Below are positions 44,561 through 54,181 of a stretch of 64,000 nucleotides of DNA, piece by piece (the stretch's first letter is position 1; each line of letters opens with the position of its first letter). The DNA is from Rheum nobile (taxonomy: Eukaryota; Streptophyta; Magnoliopsida; Caryophyllales; Polygonaceae): positions 5,952,001 through 6,016,000 of the forward strand of contig WOAB01000476.1 of NCBI GenBank assembly GCA_027886185.1. Reading direction: 5' to 3'. The translations under genes and the position numbers were made by a program. The notes beneath the pieces are model-generated. The model did not search any database. It saw only the letters and a program-made list of their open reading frames with translations, and had not been told where the DNA came from.

Positions 44561-44897
44561 ATGGTCTTTCACAACATAAGAGCCAAGTCTTTGATGTTTA
44601 CCCCAAAATTCAGAAATGCTATGCTAAAAAATTAGGGTCACGGCTAGGCTTTGTGTTTTGGCAAGTGAAGAAGCAACCAATTCAACTTGACCTTGTGCTG
44701 TTAAGTATTACAAGTTTCAAACAAGGATACAAGAAGCTACAAGGCACTCAAGATCTTAAGTTTACAAAGTAATCTAACACTTAGCCTAGCTTGGTTTCTT
44801 TTCCTCGTGGGGTCCGAGTTTTTCTATGCCCGACCTCTTTTTCTTTTACATTCGTCGGGTCCGAGTAGTTCTAAGCCCCAACTCTTTTCCTCACCAT

Positions 44898-45488
44898 GTC
44901 TCTTTACAGAAGGTTTTCCGCGACCGCGGAAGAGTTCTACAACACGTCTTCCGCGATCGCGGAATTGTTATTGAGGCTCGAATTCTACAGCGCGTTTTCC
45001 GCGACTGCGGAAGTATTTCCTCCCCCGCGGAATACTTCCTATTGCTCGCATGTTTTAGCCTTTCCGCGACCGCGGAGTGTTTTCGTGCCCGCGGAAGTTG
45101 AGCCGAGCGTTAGCGTTTTGTCGTTTTAGTTCGAGAACTCTTTATTATTTTATTATTCTTTTTTAGTAGTTATTTAAACTAGCAAACCCTAGTTTATAAT
45201 GTGGGAATTAAGTTGAGTTTATCTCATTTCCAAATACCTTGCATCTTCTCTCCGATCCCACAGATCAAACTATCTCGTAGTTCGTCGCTTCGAGCAATCA
45301 AACTCCGTTTCTTTGGTATTTTGTGATCATCACATTGATCCCTATGTTCATCTCTTTGTATGACTTTGGATATATCTTTAGCCCTAGGAAAGCCATCTCT
45401 TTGGCTACGTACGAGGAGAATCGACCACAAGCTTGAGGAAACGAAGATCTTGCGATTGCAAACGACACTTCAGGGGTTGTTCGCATCA
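44898..45488 (+). repeat. F 5' LTR (truncated) with TTCCGCG palindrome array
   Basis: Homologous to the last part of the 3' LTR from TCTTTACAGAAGG onward. Array members at 44916-44931 (perfect TTCCGCGACCGCGGAA), 44949-44964 (AT centre), 44997-45012, 45017-45032, 45062-45077 and 45081-45096 (partial). The TATA-like TATTTAAAC follows at about 45171-45179, and the LTR ends TTCGCATCA. Confidence 0.9.
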
Positions 45489-45490
45489 AC

Positions 45491-45503
45491 TGGCATCAGA
45501 GCC
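45491..45503 (+). other. F primer-binding site
   Basis: TGGCATCAGAGCC, the same variant as in E, two bases after the LTR end. Confidence 0.88.
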
Positions 45504-46417
45504 TATCCAAGCTAAGTTTGTTTCTTCTCTCTTATTGTGATTCCTTGAAAATTTTCCGCTTACAAGCCCATAATTTATTTTTCCACCACCACTCGCCGAA
45601 AACCCTTACCGCCGTGAACACCATCGTTCCATACCACCACCATCGTTCCGCCACCACCACCACCATCCACCACACTCTCTTTCACGGCATGTTTACCCTA
45701 ATTTCCTTTAGGTTTTGGTTATTCTCAAGTTAGAGTAACCTTTGACTTTTCAATTTTCCTTAAATCTCTCCTTCTTGCAATATCTTGTTTCCTTACTTGC
45801 ATACTTGATTTCCTTGTTTCTTGTTTGATTAATTCTTGCTTCATCTTTGGATTAATTGCTAGACTAGTTGTTAGATCTTATTCCCTCATAGTTGCATCGT
45901 CTCTTCTTTCTTTTTATGCACTTGCTTGTGTGGTTCTTTCTTGTTTGATTAGAAATCAAATAAAATAAAAATAAAAATAGTATGGCTGTATAAACAAAAA
46001 CAAACATACCATTCTCACCTTCCATAAAACAAAAACAAAAAGGTTTGGGAAGATGGAAGCCTCAAAACAAAAAAAAGGCAAGAGAACGCACCATACGGCC
46101 ATACTCCATCTTCACTCCTTTCATGTCTCTATGCAACTCTCATTGAAAAGGGCAATATTTTCAACTCTCTTGTGATTAATTTTAAGAAACTTGATTTGAT
46201 CTGCTTGCACTTGGGAATTTTTGTGTTGTCTGGAACTTGATTTGCTAGTTCTTGCTTTGTTGCTTTCCGTTCAAGCCTCTCCCTCCTCACGAGCAACCAA
46301 AATTAGTATGCCTAGTGGAAAATTTCTTGGTTCACTTTTTAGACAAGGACTTGGCTTGGACTTATTCTTTTGCTTGGTGCAACTTACTCCTTGTGTTGTA
46401 TGCTCCGTATAGGTACT
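45504..46417 (+). other. F leader
   Basis: No supported gene. CCACC-rich triplet stretch at 45580-45680. A stretch at about 45940-46210 (ATAAAAATAG...CATTGAAAAGGG) is related to the E leader (36590-36830) but partly rearranged. Confidence 0.65.
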
Positions 46418-47000
46418 ATGGAGTTTCCTACGACAAGCTACTCTCCTTCTATGCGCCACCGTAGCCCCGGACACATGGACTCCGCCTATGAGCAAATTGA
46501 CGCACTTCATGCATCGAATGAAGATAAAGACTGCCAACTGGCCGCGCAGGCTGTCGAGCTTGCGCACCTTCATCAGACCGTGAGTGACTTGAGGTTGCCC
46601 ACAGCTGATCCAATGTTGAACCCTACGGCCTTCACCAGCCGGCCAATGGACCGAAAGGGTAAGGGCGCCTTGTCTACCCCTCATGATCGTCTTCGCTCTC
46701 AAATCGAAGGCTACCCTCCTAAGTGTGGTGACCCCAGCGTTATGTATAATCCTACGTTTGCTCCTCGGATCGCTCCCGTCGTCGTCGTCAGGAAAGAAGC
46801 CGACAACATACGCGGTATAACGATCCCGAATCCGAGTTTGATGATGATGATGACCATGCCTCGGACTAATCCCGAGACAGATTTGATGACTATGAGGCGT
46901 ATGAGTTGGAATGCCATGAGAAGATGTGTCCCGCGCGCCGCGACAAACACCGGCACACACCGGACAGACGTCGACCTGATTTCCTTGGGTTCGACCCTGA
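46418..47000 (+). pseudogene. F: Gag N-terminal region
   Basis: Start ATG at 46418 (MEFPTTSYSPSMRHRSPGHM). Coiled-coil-like segment AYEQIDALHASNEDKDCQLAAQAVELAHLHQTVSDLRLP, then the conserved PTADPMLNP and SRPMDRKGK. After about 46730 the homology is to an Asp/Ser/Pro-rich linker in shifting frames; no capsid core or zinc knuckle is seen. It ends at the deletion joint near 46980-47050. Confidence 0.75.
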
Positions 47001-47055
47001 CTTGCTTGCTATACTCTTTAGTAGGTACTTTAGGATTTCTTTGATTAGGCATACG

Positions 47056-47769
47056 ACTTTAGGCCTGTCAGTCCGCGCCATAGCGGAATGGCCACGCCTC
47101 ACAACTCCAACCATGGTTCGGTCATTCCTGGGCTTGGCTGGTTTCTACCGCAGATTTGTGCGTGATTTCTCCACCATTGCAGCCCCATTACATGAGCTTA
47201 CAACGAAGGCTGCGTCAATTGAGTGGACGAACGCACATGAGACTGCATTCACCACCTTGAAGAACGGGTTATGCAATGCTCCTTTGCTGAAATTACCGGA
47301 CTTCTCCAAGACTTTTGAGGTAGAGTGTGATGCCTCTCATCATGGAATTGGTGGGGTCTTGCTACAGGATAGGCATCCCATTGCTTACTTTAGCGAGAAG
47401 CTCACAGGCGCCCAACTCAACTACCCAACTTATGACAAGGAGCTCTATGCTCTTATTCGGGTGTTGAAGACTTGGCAGCACTATCTATGGCCTAAGGAGT
47501 TTGTCATTCACTCGGACCATGAGGCGTTGAAGTACTTGAAGAGCCAGTATAACCTCAGCCGACGACATGCATGATGGGTGGAGTTCATGGAGACCTTCCC
47601 CTATGTGGTCAAGTACAAAAAAGGTAAGGAGAATGTGGTTGTTGATGCCCTTTCTCGCAGGTATGTATTACTTACTCATCTTGATGCTTCTATCTTAGGT
47701 TTCTCCTTGATTAAAGATGTGTATATGCATGATGATGACTTTGCTGTAATTTTTAAAACATGCATGTAA
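47056..47769 (+). pseudogene. F: end of RT and RNase H
   Basis: Enters within the RT thumb (IAEWPRLTTPTMVRSFLGLAGFYRRFVRDFSTIAAPLHEL). RNase H follows with VECDASHHGIGGVLLQ, AYFSEKLTGAQLNYPTYDKELYALIRVLKTWQHYLWPKEFVIHSDHEAL and LKSQYNLSRRHA. A TGA replaces an Arg codon before WVEFMETFPYVVKYKKGKENVVVDALSRRY. Catalytic Asp, Glu and Asp are present. TAA at 47767 precedes the integrase zinc domain. Confidence 0.9.
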
Positions 47770-49167
47770 AAAGGAGAGTCTGATGGATTCTATGTTGATA
47801 ATGGCTACCTATTTAAGGCCGGGAAACTATGTATCCCAAAAAAGTCTATACGTAGGTTGCTAATTCAAGAAGCTTATGAAGGTAGAGGACATTTTGGTAT
47901 TCCTAAGACTTTGGCTGCATTAAAGGAACATTTCTTTTGGCCTAAAATGTTGCATCATGCTACACGTTTTTGCAAGGCTTGTGTTACTTGTGTGCATGCT
48001 AAGTCTAAGTCGAGTCTCCAAGGATTGTATACCTCTTTGCCTATCCCGGACGTCCCATGGGAAGATATTAGTATGGATTTTATCACTGGTTTGCCCATGT
48101 CTAAGAAGGGGAGGGACTCGATATTTGTTGTAGTTGATAGGTTTTCTAAGATGGCTCACTTCATTGCATGCAAGACTACTAATAATGCTTCTGAGATTGC
48201 TTCTTTATTTTTTGAGCATGTTGTTAGACTGCATGGTATCCCTAGGAGTATAGTGTCGGATCGTGATGCTAAATTTGTGAGTTATTTTTGGAAATCATTA
48301 TGGGCCAAGCTGGGGACTAAGTTGTTGTTTTCTACTAGCTATCACCCCCAGGCGGACGGCCAGACGGAGGTTACTAATAGGACTTTGGGTGCTTTATTGC
48401 ATACTATGTTAAAGTCTAACCTCCGCAAGTGGGAAGAGTGCTTGCCTTTTGTTGAATTTGCATATAACAGGTCCATGCACTCGGCTACGCAGAAGACTCC
48501 CTTCCAGGTGGTCTACGGCCTTAATCCGCTCACCCCCTTGGATCTCGTACCACGACCAATGAAGGTAAAAGAAAGCATCAAGGGAGTGGAGCTTGCGGAC
48601 CAGGTCAAGGCCCTACATGAGAGGATGAGGCAACAGCTAGAGCGGAGGTCCGAGCAGATAGCCGCACAACGCAACAAAAACCGACGCTCGGTTGCCTATG
48701 AGCCAGGCGACTTGGTTTGGCTGCACTTGCGCAAAGAACACTTTCCTTTGAAGCGACGCCACAAGCTAGATGCAAGAGGTGATGGCCCTTTCCAGGTGCT
48801 ACAACGCCTTGGGGCCAACGCCTATCACTTGGATTTACCCGATGACTATGTTGCGCATCCTACTTTCAACGTCACTGATCTTTCTCCTTATACGCATCCT
48901 GCTTTTGACGATGAGGACGAAGCGGGGACGCTTCGCAGCCAAGAAGGGGAGATTGATAACTCCATGACCCCCTCGATGACGACGAAGGACGAAGAGGAAG
49001 CAATGAAGGTGCGCTCGAATGGCCCGATAACAAGAGCTCGCGCAAGGGCAATGGAACGAGCAACTCAATCATTAGTCTTGCGGGCGTACGCAAGTGACTC
49101 GGGTTCATCTAGTCCTAAATGGGTCCTTCTCTTGACCTATGAGGGGTTAGGTGAGGTCCCGCCTTAG
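47770..49167 (+). CDS. F: integrase with LTR-encoded C-terminal tail
   Basis: The longest clean frame in the window (436 residues from 47857), preceded by a short open part after the TAA (GESDGFYVDNGYLFKAGKLCIP). HHCC: His near residue 12 (GHFGIPKT), His near 34, and CKACVTC at 39-45. The DDE core has D74 (SMDFITGLP), D135 (VSDRDAKF) and E171 (DGQTEVTNR), with exactly 35 residues between the last two. The GPF/Y domain is around residues 285-345 (RGDGPFQVL ... HPTFNVTDLSPY). The frame crosses the polypurine tract into the LTR and ends GPITRARARAMERATQSL ... GLGEVPP. Integrase inserts cDNA into chromatin; this one looks intact as a domain, though its polyprotein is broken upstream. Confidence 0.92.
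   Translation, partial: KGESDGFYVDNGYLFKAGKLCIPKKSIRRLLIQEAYEGRGHFGIPKTLAALKEHFFWPKMLHHATRFCKACVTCVHAKSKSSLQGLYTSLPIPDVPWEDISMDFITGLPMSKKGRDSIFVVVDRFSKMAHFIACKTTNNASEIASLFFEHVVRLHGIPRSIVSDRDAKFVSYFWKSLWAKLGTKLLFSTSYHPQADGQTEVTNRTLGALLHTMLKSNLRKWEECLPFVEFAYNRSMHSATQKTPFQVVYGLNPLTPLDLVPRPMKVKESIKGVELADQVKALHERMRQQLERRSEQIAAQRNKNRRSVAYEPGDLVWLHLRKEHFPLKRRHKLDARGDGPFQVLQRLGANAYHLDLPDDYVAHPTFNVTDLSPYTHPAFDDEDEAGTLRSQEGEIDNSMTPSMTTKDEEEAMKVRSNGPITRARARAMERATQSLVLRAYASDSGSSSPKWVLLLTYEGLGEVPP
48941..48953 (+). other. F polypurine tract
   Basis: AAGAAGGGGAGAT directly before the 3' LTR start TGATAACTCC, inside the integrase reading frame. Confidence 0.88.
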
Positions 49168-49872
49168 GCAACCCCGTCAAGGAGAGCCAAACGCCGAACT
49201 GGAGTATAGGAGCGTTTCCGCGACTGCAGACACCATCCCCGTGACCGCGGAATATCCACTGGCGGATGACTCTTTACAGAAGGTTTTCCGCGACCGCGGA
49301 AGAATTCTACAGTGCGTCTTCCGCGACCGCAGAATTGTTACTGAGGCTCGAATTCTATAGCACGTTTTCCGCGACCGTGGAAGTATTTCCGCGACCGTGG
49401 AAGTATTTCCGCGCCCGCGGAACAATTCCTGTTGCTCGCATGTTTTAGCCTTTCCGCCACCGCGGAAGTTGGGCCGAGCGTTAGCGTTTTGTCATTTTAT
49501 TTCAAGAACTCATTATTATTTTATTATTCTTTTTTAGTAGTTACTTAAACTAGCAAACCCTAGTTTGTAATGTTATGCAGATTTTGAGAATTAAGTTGAG
49601 TTTATCTCTTTTCCAAAATCCCTTGCATCTTCTCTCCGATCCCATGAATCAAACTATCACGTAGCTCGTCGCTTCGAGCAATCAAACTCCATTTCTTCGG
49701 TATTTTGCGATCATCACGTTGATCCCTACGTTCATCTCTTTGGACGAGTTTGGCTATCTCTTTAGCCCTAGGAAAGCCATCTCTTTGGCTACGCACGAGG
49801 AGAATCGACTACAAGCTTGAGGAAACAAAGATCCTGCGATTTCAAACGACACTTTAGGGGTTATTCGCATCA
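48954..49872 (+). repeat. F 3' LTR with palindrome array
   Basis: TGATAACTCC ... TTCGCATCA, 919 bp. Array members near 49216, 49237, 49286-49301 (perfect), 49319-49334, 49367, 49387, 49407 and 49452; the three at 49367-49422 are exactly 20 bp apart. One unit (AAGTATTTCCGCGACCGTGG) is present twice here and absent from the 5' LTR. TATA-like TACTTAAAC at about 49541. Confidence 0.92.
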
Positions 49873-50199
49873 GCATTGCCCATGATTGCATGCTATTTCC
49901 TAGGAAGACCATGGCAGTTTCATAGAGGGGTGATACACCAAGGGATCTCCAAATTAATACTCTTTCCATTTGAAGGGGAAAAGGATCACCTTACTTTTTT
50001 AGCCCCACATGAGATTATGGTTGATCACATTGCCAATGAGCAACGGAGAGCTCTTAGAGGAAAGGAGAGAAAGGCTCTAGGCAAGAAACAAGCTATAAGT
50101 GGCAATGGAGCTGCATCTAATCACTTGCTTCTAGCCAATGCCAAGGAAGTCACCAACATGCTCAAGGGAAGTGAAGTTTGCTTTCTTGTTGTGTATTAG
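49873..50199 (+). pseudogene. Gypsy C-like protease fragment, plus strand
   Basis: LPMIACYFLGRPWQFHRGVIHQGISKLILFPFEGEKDHLTFLAPHEIMVDHIANEQRRALRG corresponds to the post-active-site part of the C/C2 protease (CHLLLGRPWQ, LAPHEIMAxHVA), and ends HLLLANAKEV and CFLVVY before TAG. It begins exactly at the F LTR end, so F sits in or beside it. Note the opposite strand to C3 on F's left side. Confidence 0.8.
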
Positions 50200-50753
50200 A
50201 ATGTTTTAATCTCTTCATAAGAACTAGTTTGATGTAACTCTGCCTGCGCCACATCATGGTCAATATGCCAAGAACAAGCCACGCCTAGGAACTACATAGT
50301 CAAGTATCACGGAGAAGACACCGCTGACGCCATTCACGCCATCACTTGCCCCTCGCAACCCACCGAGCCAAACTACTCCAAATGCCTCAAAATTTCTACC
50401 ACGTGATTTTCATGCCTCAATAACAAGGAATCTCCCCGATGTCAGTAATGTCACGATTTTGTTGCGAGGCGTTCTCCAAATTGGCTCATGCCTTTGGTCC
50501 CATTTGTGGTGGACACAAGGCCCATGCAGTCCACATTAACAAGTCCAAATTGCAGCCCATTTGGAGCCGTAACGCCTGCTGATCATTAAGTCACTTCAAT
50601 TAGTGTTTTACACTTAAGACTCTTGATATTTCTCAGCATTGTAACTCTTGGTATTTCTTTCATTTAAATACTTGAACTTGCAGCCATTGGTAGGCATGTT
50701 TTATCTTAATATATTCTTGAGTTTTCCTCTGAAAAACTTTGAGAAACCATTAG
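50200..50753. other. No gene recognised
   Basis: About 550 bp of mixed composition with short ORFs only. The part 50650-50753 (ATTTAAATAC, then ...GAAACCATTAG) may be the end of an LTR-like or leader sequence, but I cannot assign it. Confidence 0.5.
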
Positions 50754-51436
50754 TGATGCGTTATCGTCTCATAAACGCGTCGTCGGAGTGGATCTAGGTA
50801 GAAGACGGGTCGAACTCCTCCAATCTCCCAAAATCGAAAGCAAAACCAAGCCAAAGGCGTGGATTCGAGGGCTTGAGGAAGGTCTCGACAATGGCTGAGG
50901 TTCACATGGGTGAAGGCTTGCGCGCAAGGACGGAGCGCGCGCGATGGAAGATGGCCGGCGAATGTGGCGGCGATGGAGACTCAGTTGAGCTCGAAGGGAC
51001 TTAGGCGGGAGCAAGGCTCGACGGCAGCAAAGTCTAACTTCAATTCAATGTAAGGATGAAATTACAAGGGTTTGGCTATTAGAAGCCTACAACTCGGCCA
51101 TGGGCCTCAAACAAGCACTTGGGCCGGCTCTCTTAGACACAAGAGAGGCCCGTACCCCAAAATAGAAAGCTGCCAAAAGTAGAAACTTCTAAACATAGAA
51201 AATACTAAGAATAGAAACTTTCCACAATTAGTAACATATTAAAAATGGAAACTGCTAAGAAAGGAAACTGCTAAGAAAGGAAACTATTAGAAATTGCAAG
51301 TGTCTCAAAATGTCTCTAAATTGGCATATGAACCTCAGAATGCCAAAAATAGTCGAACAACTCAAAGTGTGCCGAGGCAATATCAAGGAGCCTTGCAGTT
51401 GGCCATAGCTTGGCCAATGATGGTGCAGAGGATGGC
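50754..51436 (-). repeat. Possible LTR fragment of a further element
   Basis: Begins TGATGCGTTATCG, echoing the outer end of the E LTR (TGATGCGAAC), and has similar order: a GC-rich part, then AAATTACAAGGGTTTGGCTATTAGAAGCC, then AGAAACTxxTAAxA simple words (51170-51290). It abuts the G LTR near 51437. No partner or primer site was found, so the call is tentative. Confidence 0.35.
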
Positions 51437-52827
51437 CCTAGGCGCGCTGTCGAGGCGCCTAAACAAAATAATCCTAAACAAACCTAAACTAGTAGCAAAG
51501 GCAAGCAAGGGTCGAATCCCACAGGGAGGAAGTAATATTTCTAAGTGCACAATTGTATGTCAAAGGTAACAAGGGGGGTTTTGGTTGATTGGTTGTCAAA
51601 CAAGTAAACAAGGGAAACAAAAGCAAAGAGTTTGAAATCAAATAGGGAAAAACACTTAGCCAAACAAATATCCACCATTCATTTGATTGGTTGATCCTAG
51701 ATTCTCTCTAATTCCTTCCTATGAATGTTCCTATTCCTTTTCGTGAGTTATAAACAGGACAAATAGACCCTAAGAATACTAACTATTAAATAACCATGAA
51801 AACCTCACAATTCAATTCAACAGCAGCAATGAGCACATGAATTTAGATAGATACATGCAAGAGTAGCAAACAGTCATACTATTGCATGCAAATAATTCTC
51901 TCTACAATAAACTAGTCACAAATAGTTCTTAGAGTATTGCAGTTGCTACACATGAATTAGGTAACTCAAACGGTAATTACCAAACCTTAGCAATAGACAA
52001 TTACCAATAACAACTAGTTGCGTCCAACAAGTGAAATCAATAATAATCAATGGGATGAAGCACAAGAGAATCAATACATTCAAAGGAAAAGAAATATATT
52101 TAGAATCTCACAATCGTATATCAATTGAAGGCTTCAATCGTCGGACTAAGCAAAGGGTGCTTAGCTCCTCATAGTTCTTGGAAACAAATAAACTTCAAAG
52201 GGAAAACTACTGAATGCTAAAACGTGATAATGAACAATGAAAGGGAAACTAAGTTAAATAACATAACCCTAAAACTCAAGTGGAAAGATAACGAAAGTAG
52301 TCTAAAAGGACATAATAGTATAAAATTTGAAATAATGTAATAAAATAAAGTCGGAAAAGGCAAAAGAAAGAAAACTTCGGAAATCTTCGCGAGCTTCGCT
52401 CCGTGTCATTCCGCGGCCGCGGAATGAAATCCGCGATCACGGAAATTAGACTTTCTCTCTCGACTTGTGCAGCGCTGGGGGATTTTCCGCGGTCGCGGCA
52501 GAAAATCCGCGGTCGCGGAAAATGGCAATTCTGACTCTGCGCTCTCGACTTCTCTGCGATCATGTGTCCTCTTCGCCCGCGGTCGCGGCATGCTCGCGGT
52601 TTAGCCTTCTTCTCCTTCGTGTGGCTTCTTTCTTCTATCTTCCTTGGTCTCCTCCAGTGGTCTACTCCTCGTCTTCAATAAATCTTCGTTTAAACTTCTC
52701 CAAACCACCATATCCACATTTCTTCTCTCCAACTCCCTACTCCACAGTTGTGCTCTAAATTCACACAAATGGCACCCTAAACACCGGTAATAACTCCTAG
52801 ATAAGCACTGCAAAGTAGTGCTGATCA
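51437..52827 (-). repeat. G 3' LTR with palindrome array
   Basis: Minus sense: TGATCAGCACTAC ... ACGCTAATCA-like end (the last bases diverge). Array members at 52409-52424 (perfect TTCCGCGGCCGCGGAA), 52429-52444, 52485-52500, 52505-52520 and 52575-52590, in pairs 20 bp apart. It contains one more 20-bp unit than the right LTR. Confidence 0.9.
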
Positions 52828-52842
52828 AACTCCCCCATGCTT

Positions 52843-54120
52843 AAACCTTGCTCGTCCTCGAGTAAGCTAAAAGAAACCTACTCCTCTAATCAAATCCCCA
52901 AGGTCTCAGGAAGCATAGAAAAATCATCTCCTCTAAGACTTGCACCTAGAATGAATCTCCAAGGTACCAACACAATATGCTCAACACAACACATAACACA
53001 ACACCAAAACAACACCACACACAACCAAACTAAAAGGAAAGCAGAGTACTTCCCCCAAGCTTATCCCGAACACCATAGAGTGAAATATAAACTAATCCTA
53101 GTCTCCCATATATCTCCTTATACCTCCCAGAGTGACCTACCCGAATCCTCCTTATATCTCCTCTTCTTATGTCACCACGCCAGGTAAAATGATGATTCCT
53201 AGAAATCACTCTTCTTATTTTCACTCATTTTGCCAAGGCGCCCTTTCGGGTTTTCACCAAGCCACTCATTTCATTTTTCAATAGATAGGCTCACATATAA
53301 CTCACATCACTCTTGGCCAAATATTACCCCAGCCTAATGTTGGTCCAAGCCACCTGCTTATTACCTAAGCCGCCCTTTCGGGTTTTCAACTTATTCCAGG
53401 ATTTTTCTTTTGCCTTTTATTAATTTTTTGGCTTTTTTTTTTCATTTTCTCCTCAACGACATAGCAAGTATAGAATCCTCCCCCATGCTTAAACATTGCA
53501 TTGTCCTCAATGTAATGAAAGACAAAAAAGAATAGAAGCACAGGGAAGGGCAAAAAATAACTCACAAACGTCGCTGAGCTGGCTTGGACACGTACGTTGT
53601 TGCTGGTGATATAACTCAATAAAGCTCATGTCTCTGGTGTTGGCGGGCGTCTTCAACTCAACTCTACCGTGCAACCAAAGTGAACCACTGTGGTGAGTAG
53701 TGGGATAGCAAGGATGTCGGGGCTGCACGGCCTTCAATGAACACAAAAATGGGCCCAGATGTAATCGTGGTGTGGGCCCTGGTCTTCCTCCTCCTCAGTT
53801 GTCGAATGTAGGGCCATCATCATTGCCAAAAAAGGTGTGGGGCTAATGTCTCCTCCGTGGCAACATGATGCGCACTATCTCTCCATGGGGAACTCGGACA
53901 GTTGGCCTTCGGTAGAACTTTTTTTTTTCGCTTTTTTTTTCCTTTTTTTTTTGGTGCAGGGCAATAGGAGGACTTACATTGGTGCGGTTAACACCGTCTT
54001 CAATATGATTCGGGCCTCCTCCATGTAGGTTAGTTTACAAACAAAACAAAAGCAAAAGCACACTAACACAAATGCAAATAAAAACATGAATTGAAAAGAC
54101 AAGGAAAGAAATACATACCT
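52843..54120 (-). other. G: 3' noncoding region
   Basis: No credible gene over about 1.3 kb. CCCCCATGCTTAAAC with following GTCCTC words occurs at 52832 and 53482, that is a repeated polypurine-like motif (GTTTAAGCATGGGGG, minus), and CGCCCTTTCGGGTTTTCA occurs at 53240 and 53370. T- and A-rich tracts lie at 53930-53950. Confidence 0.65.
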
Positions 54121-54142
54121 CGGGTTGCCTCCCGGACAGCGC
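54121..54142 (-). promoter_or_regulatory. Conserved Athila 3' element in G
   Basis: GCGCTG-TCC-GGGAGGCAACCC on the minus strand; see the equivalent in A at 26758. It lies between the protease frame and the 3' noncoding region. Confidence 0.5.
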
Positions 54143-54181
54143 CTTAGTTATTGTCGTGGCTCGACATACTACTCATCCACC

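Larger units (their letters stand above)
44898..49872 (+). mobile_element. Element F: Gypsy LTR element, 5' LTR truncated, lacking protease and most of RT
   Basis: Plus-strand relative of E. The 5' LTR is only its last 591 bp (44898-45488); the 3' LTR is 48954-49872 (919 bp). Internal order: primer site, leader, Gag N-terminus, end of RT, RNase H, integrase, GPF domain, and LTR-encoded tail. A deletion removes the end of Gag, the protease and most of RT. The right flank is a Gypsy protease piece (49873). No target duplication can be tested because the left end is missing. Confidence 0.9.

Noticed and set aside
44916..45096. Regularly spaced palindromic repeats resembling a small CRISPR array
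   Set aside because: They sit in plant retrotransposon LTRs, gaps between units are only about 4 bp in the regular parts, and no cas genes exist here.
46271..46960. 229-residue minus-strand ORF opposite F gag
   Set aside because: It is the antisense shadow of the F Gag coding sequence.
50769..51014. 82-residue Arg/Ser-rich minus ORF
   Set aside because: Low-complexity frame in a probable LTR fragment; no domain recognised.
52465..52758. 97-residue ORF in the G LTR, repeated at 57782-58117
   Set aside because: Conserved only because the LTRs are near-identical; a short Ser/Phe-rich frame with no domain. Kept as LTR sequence.
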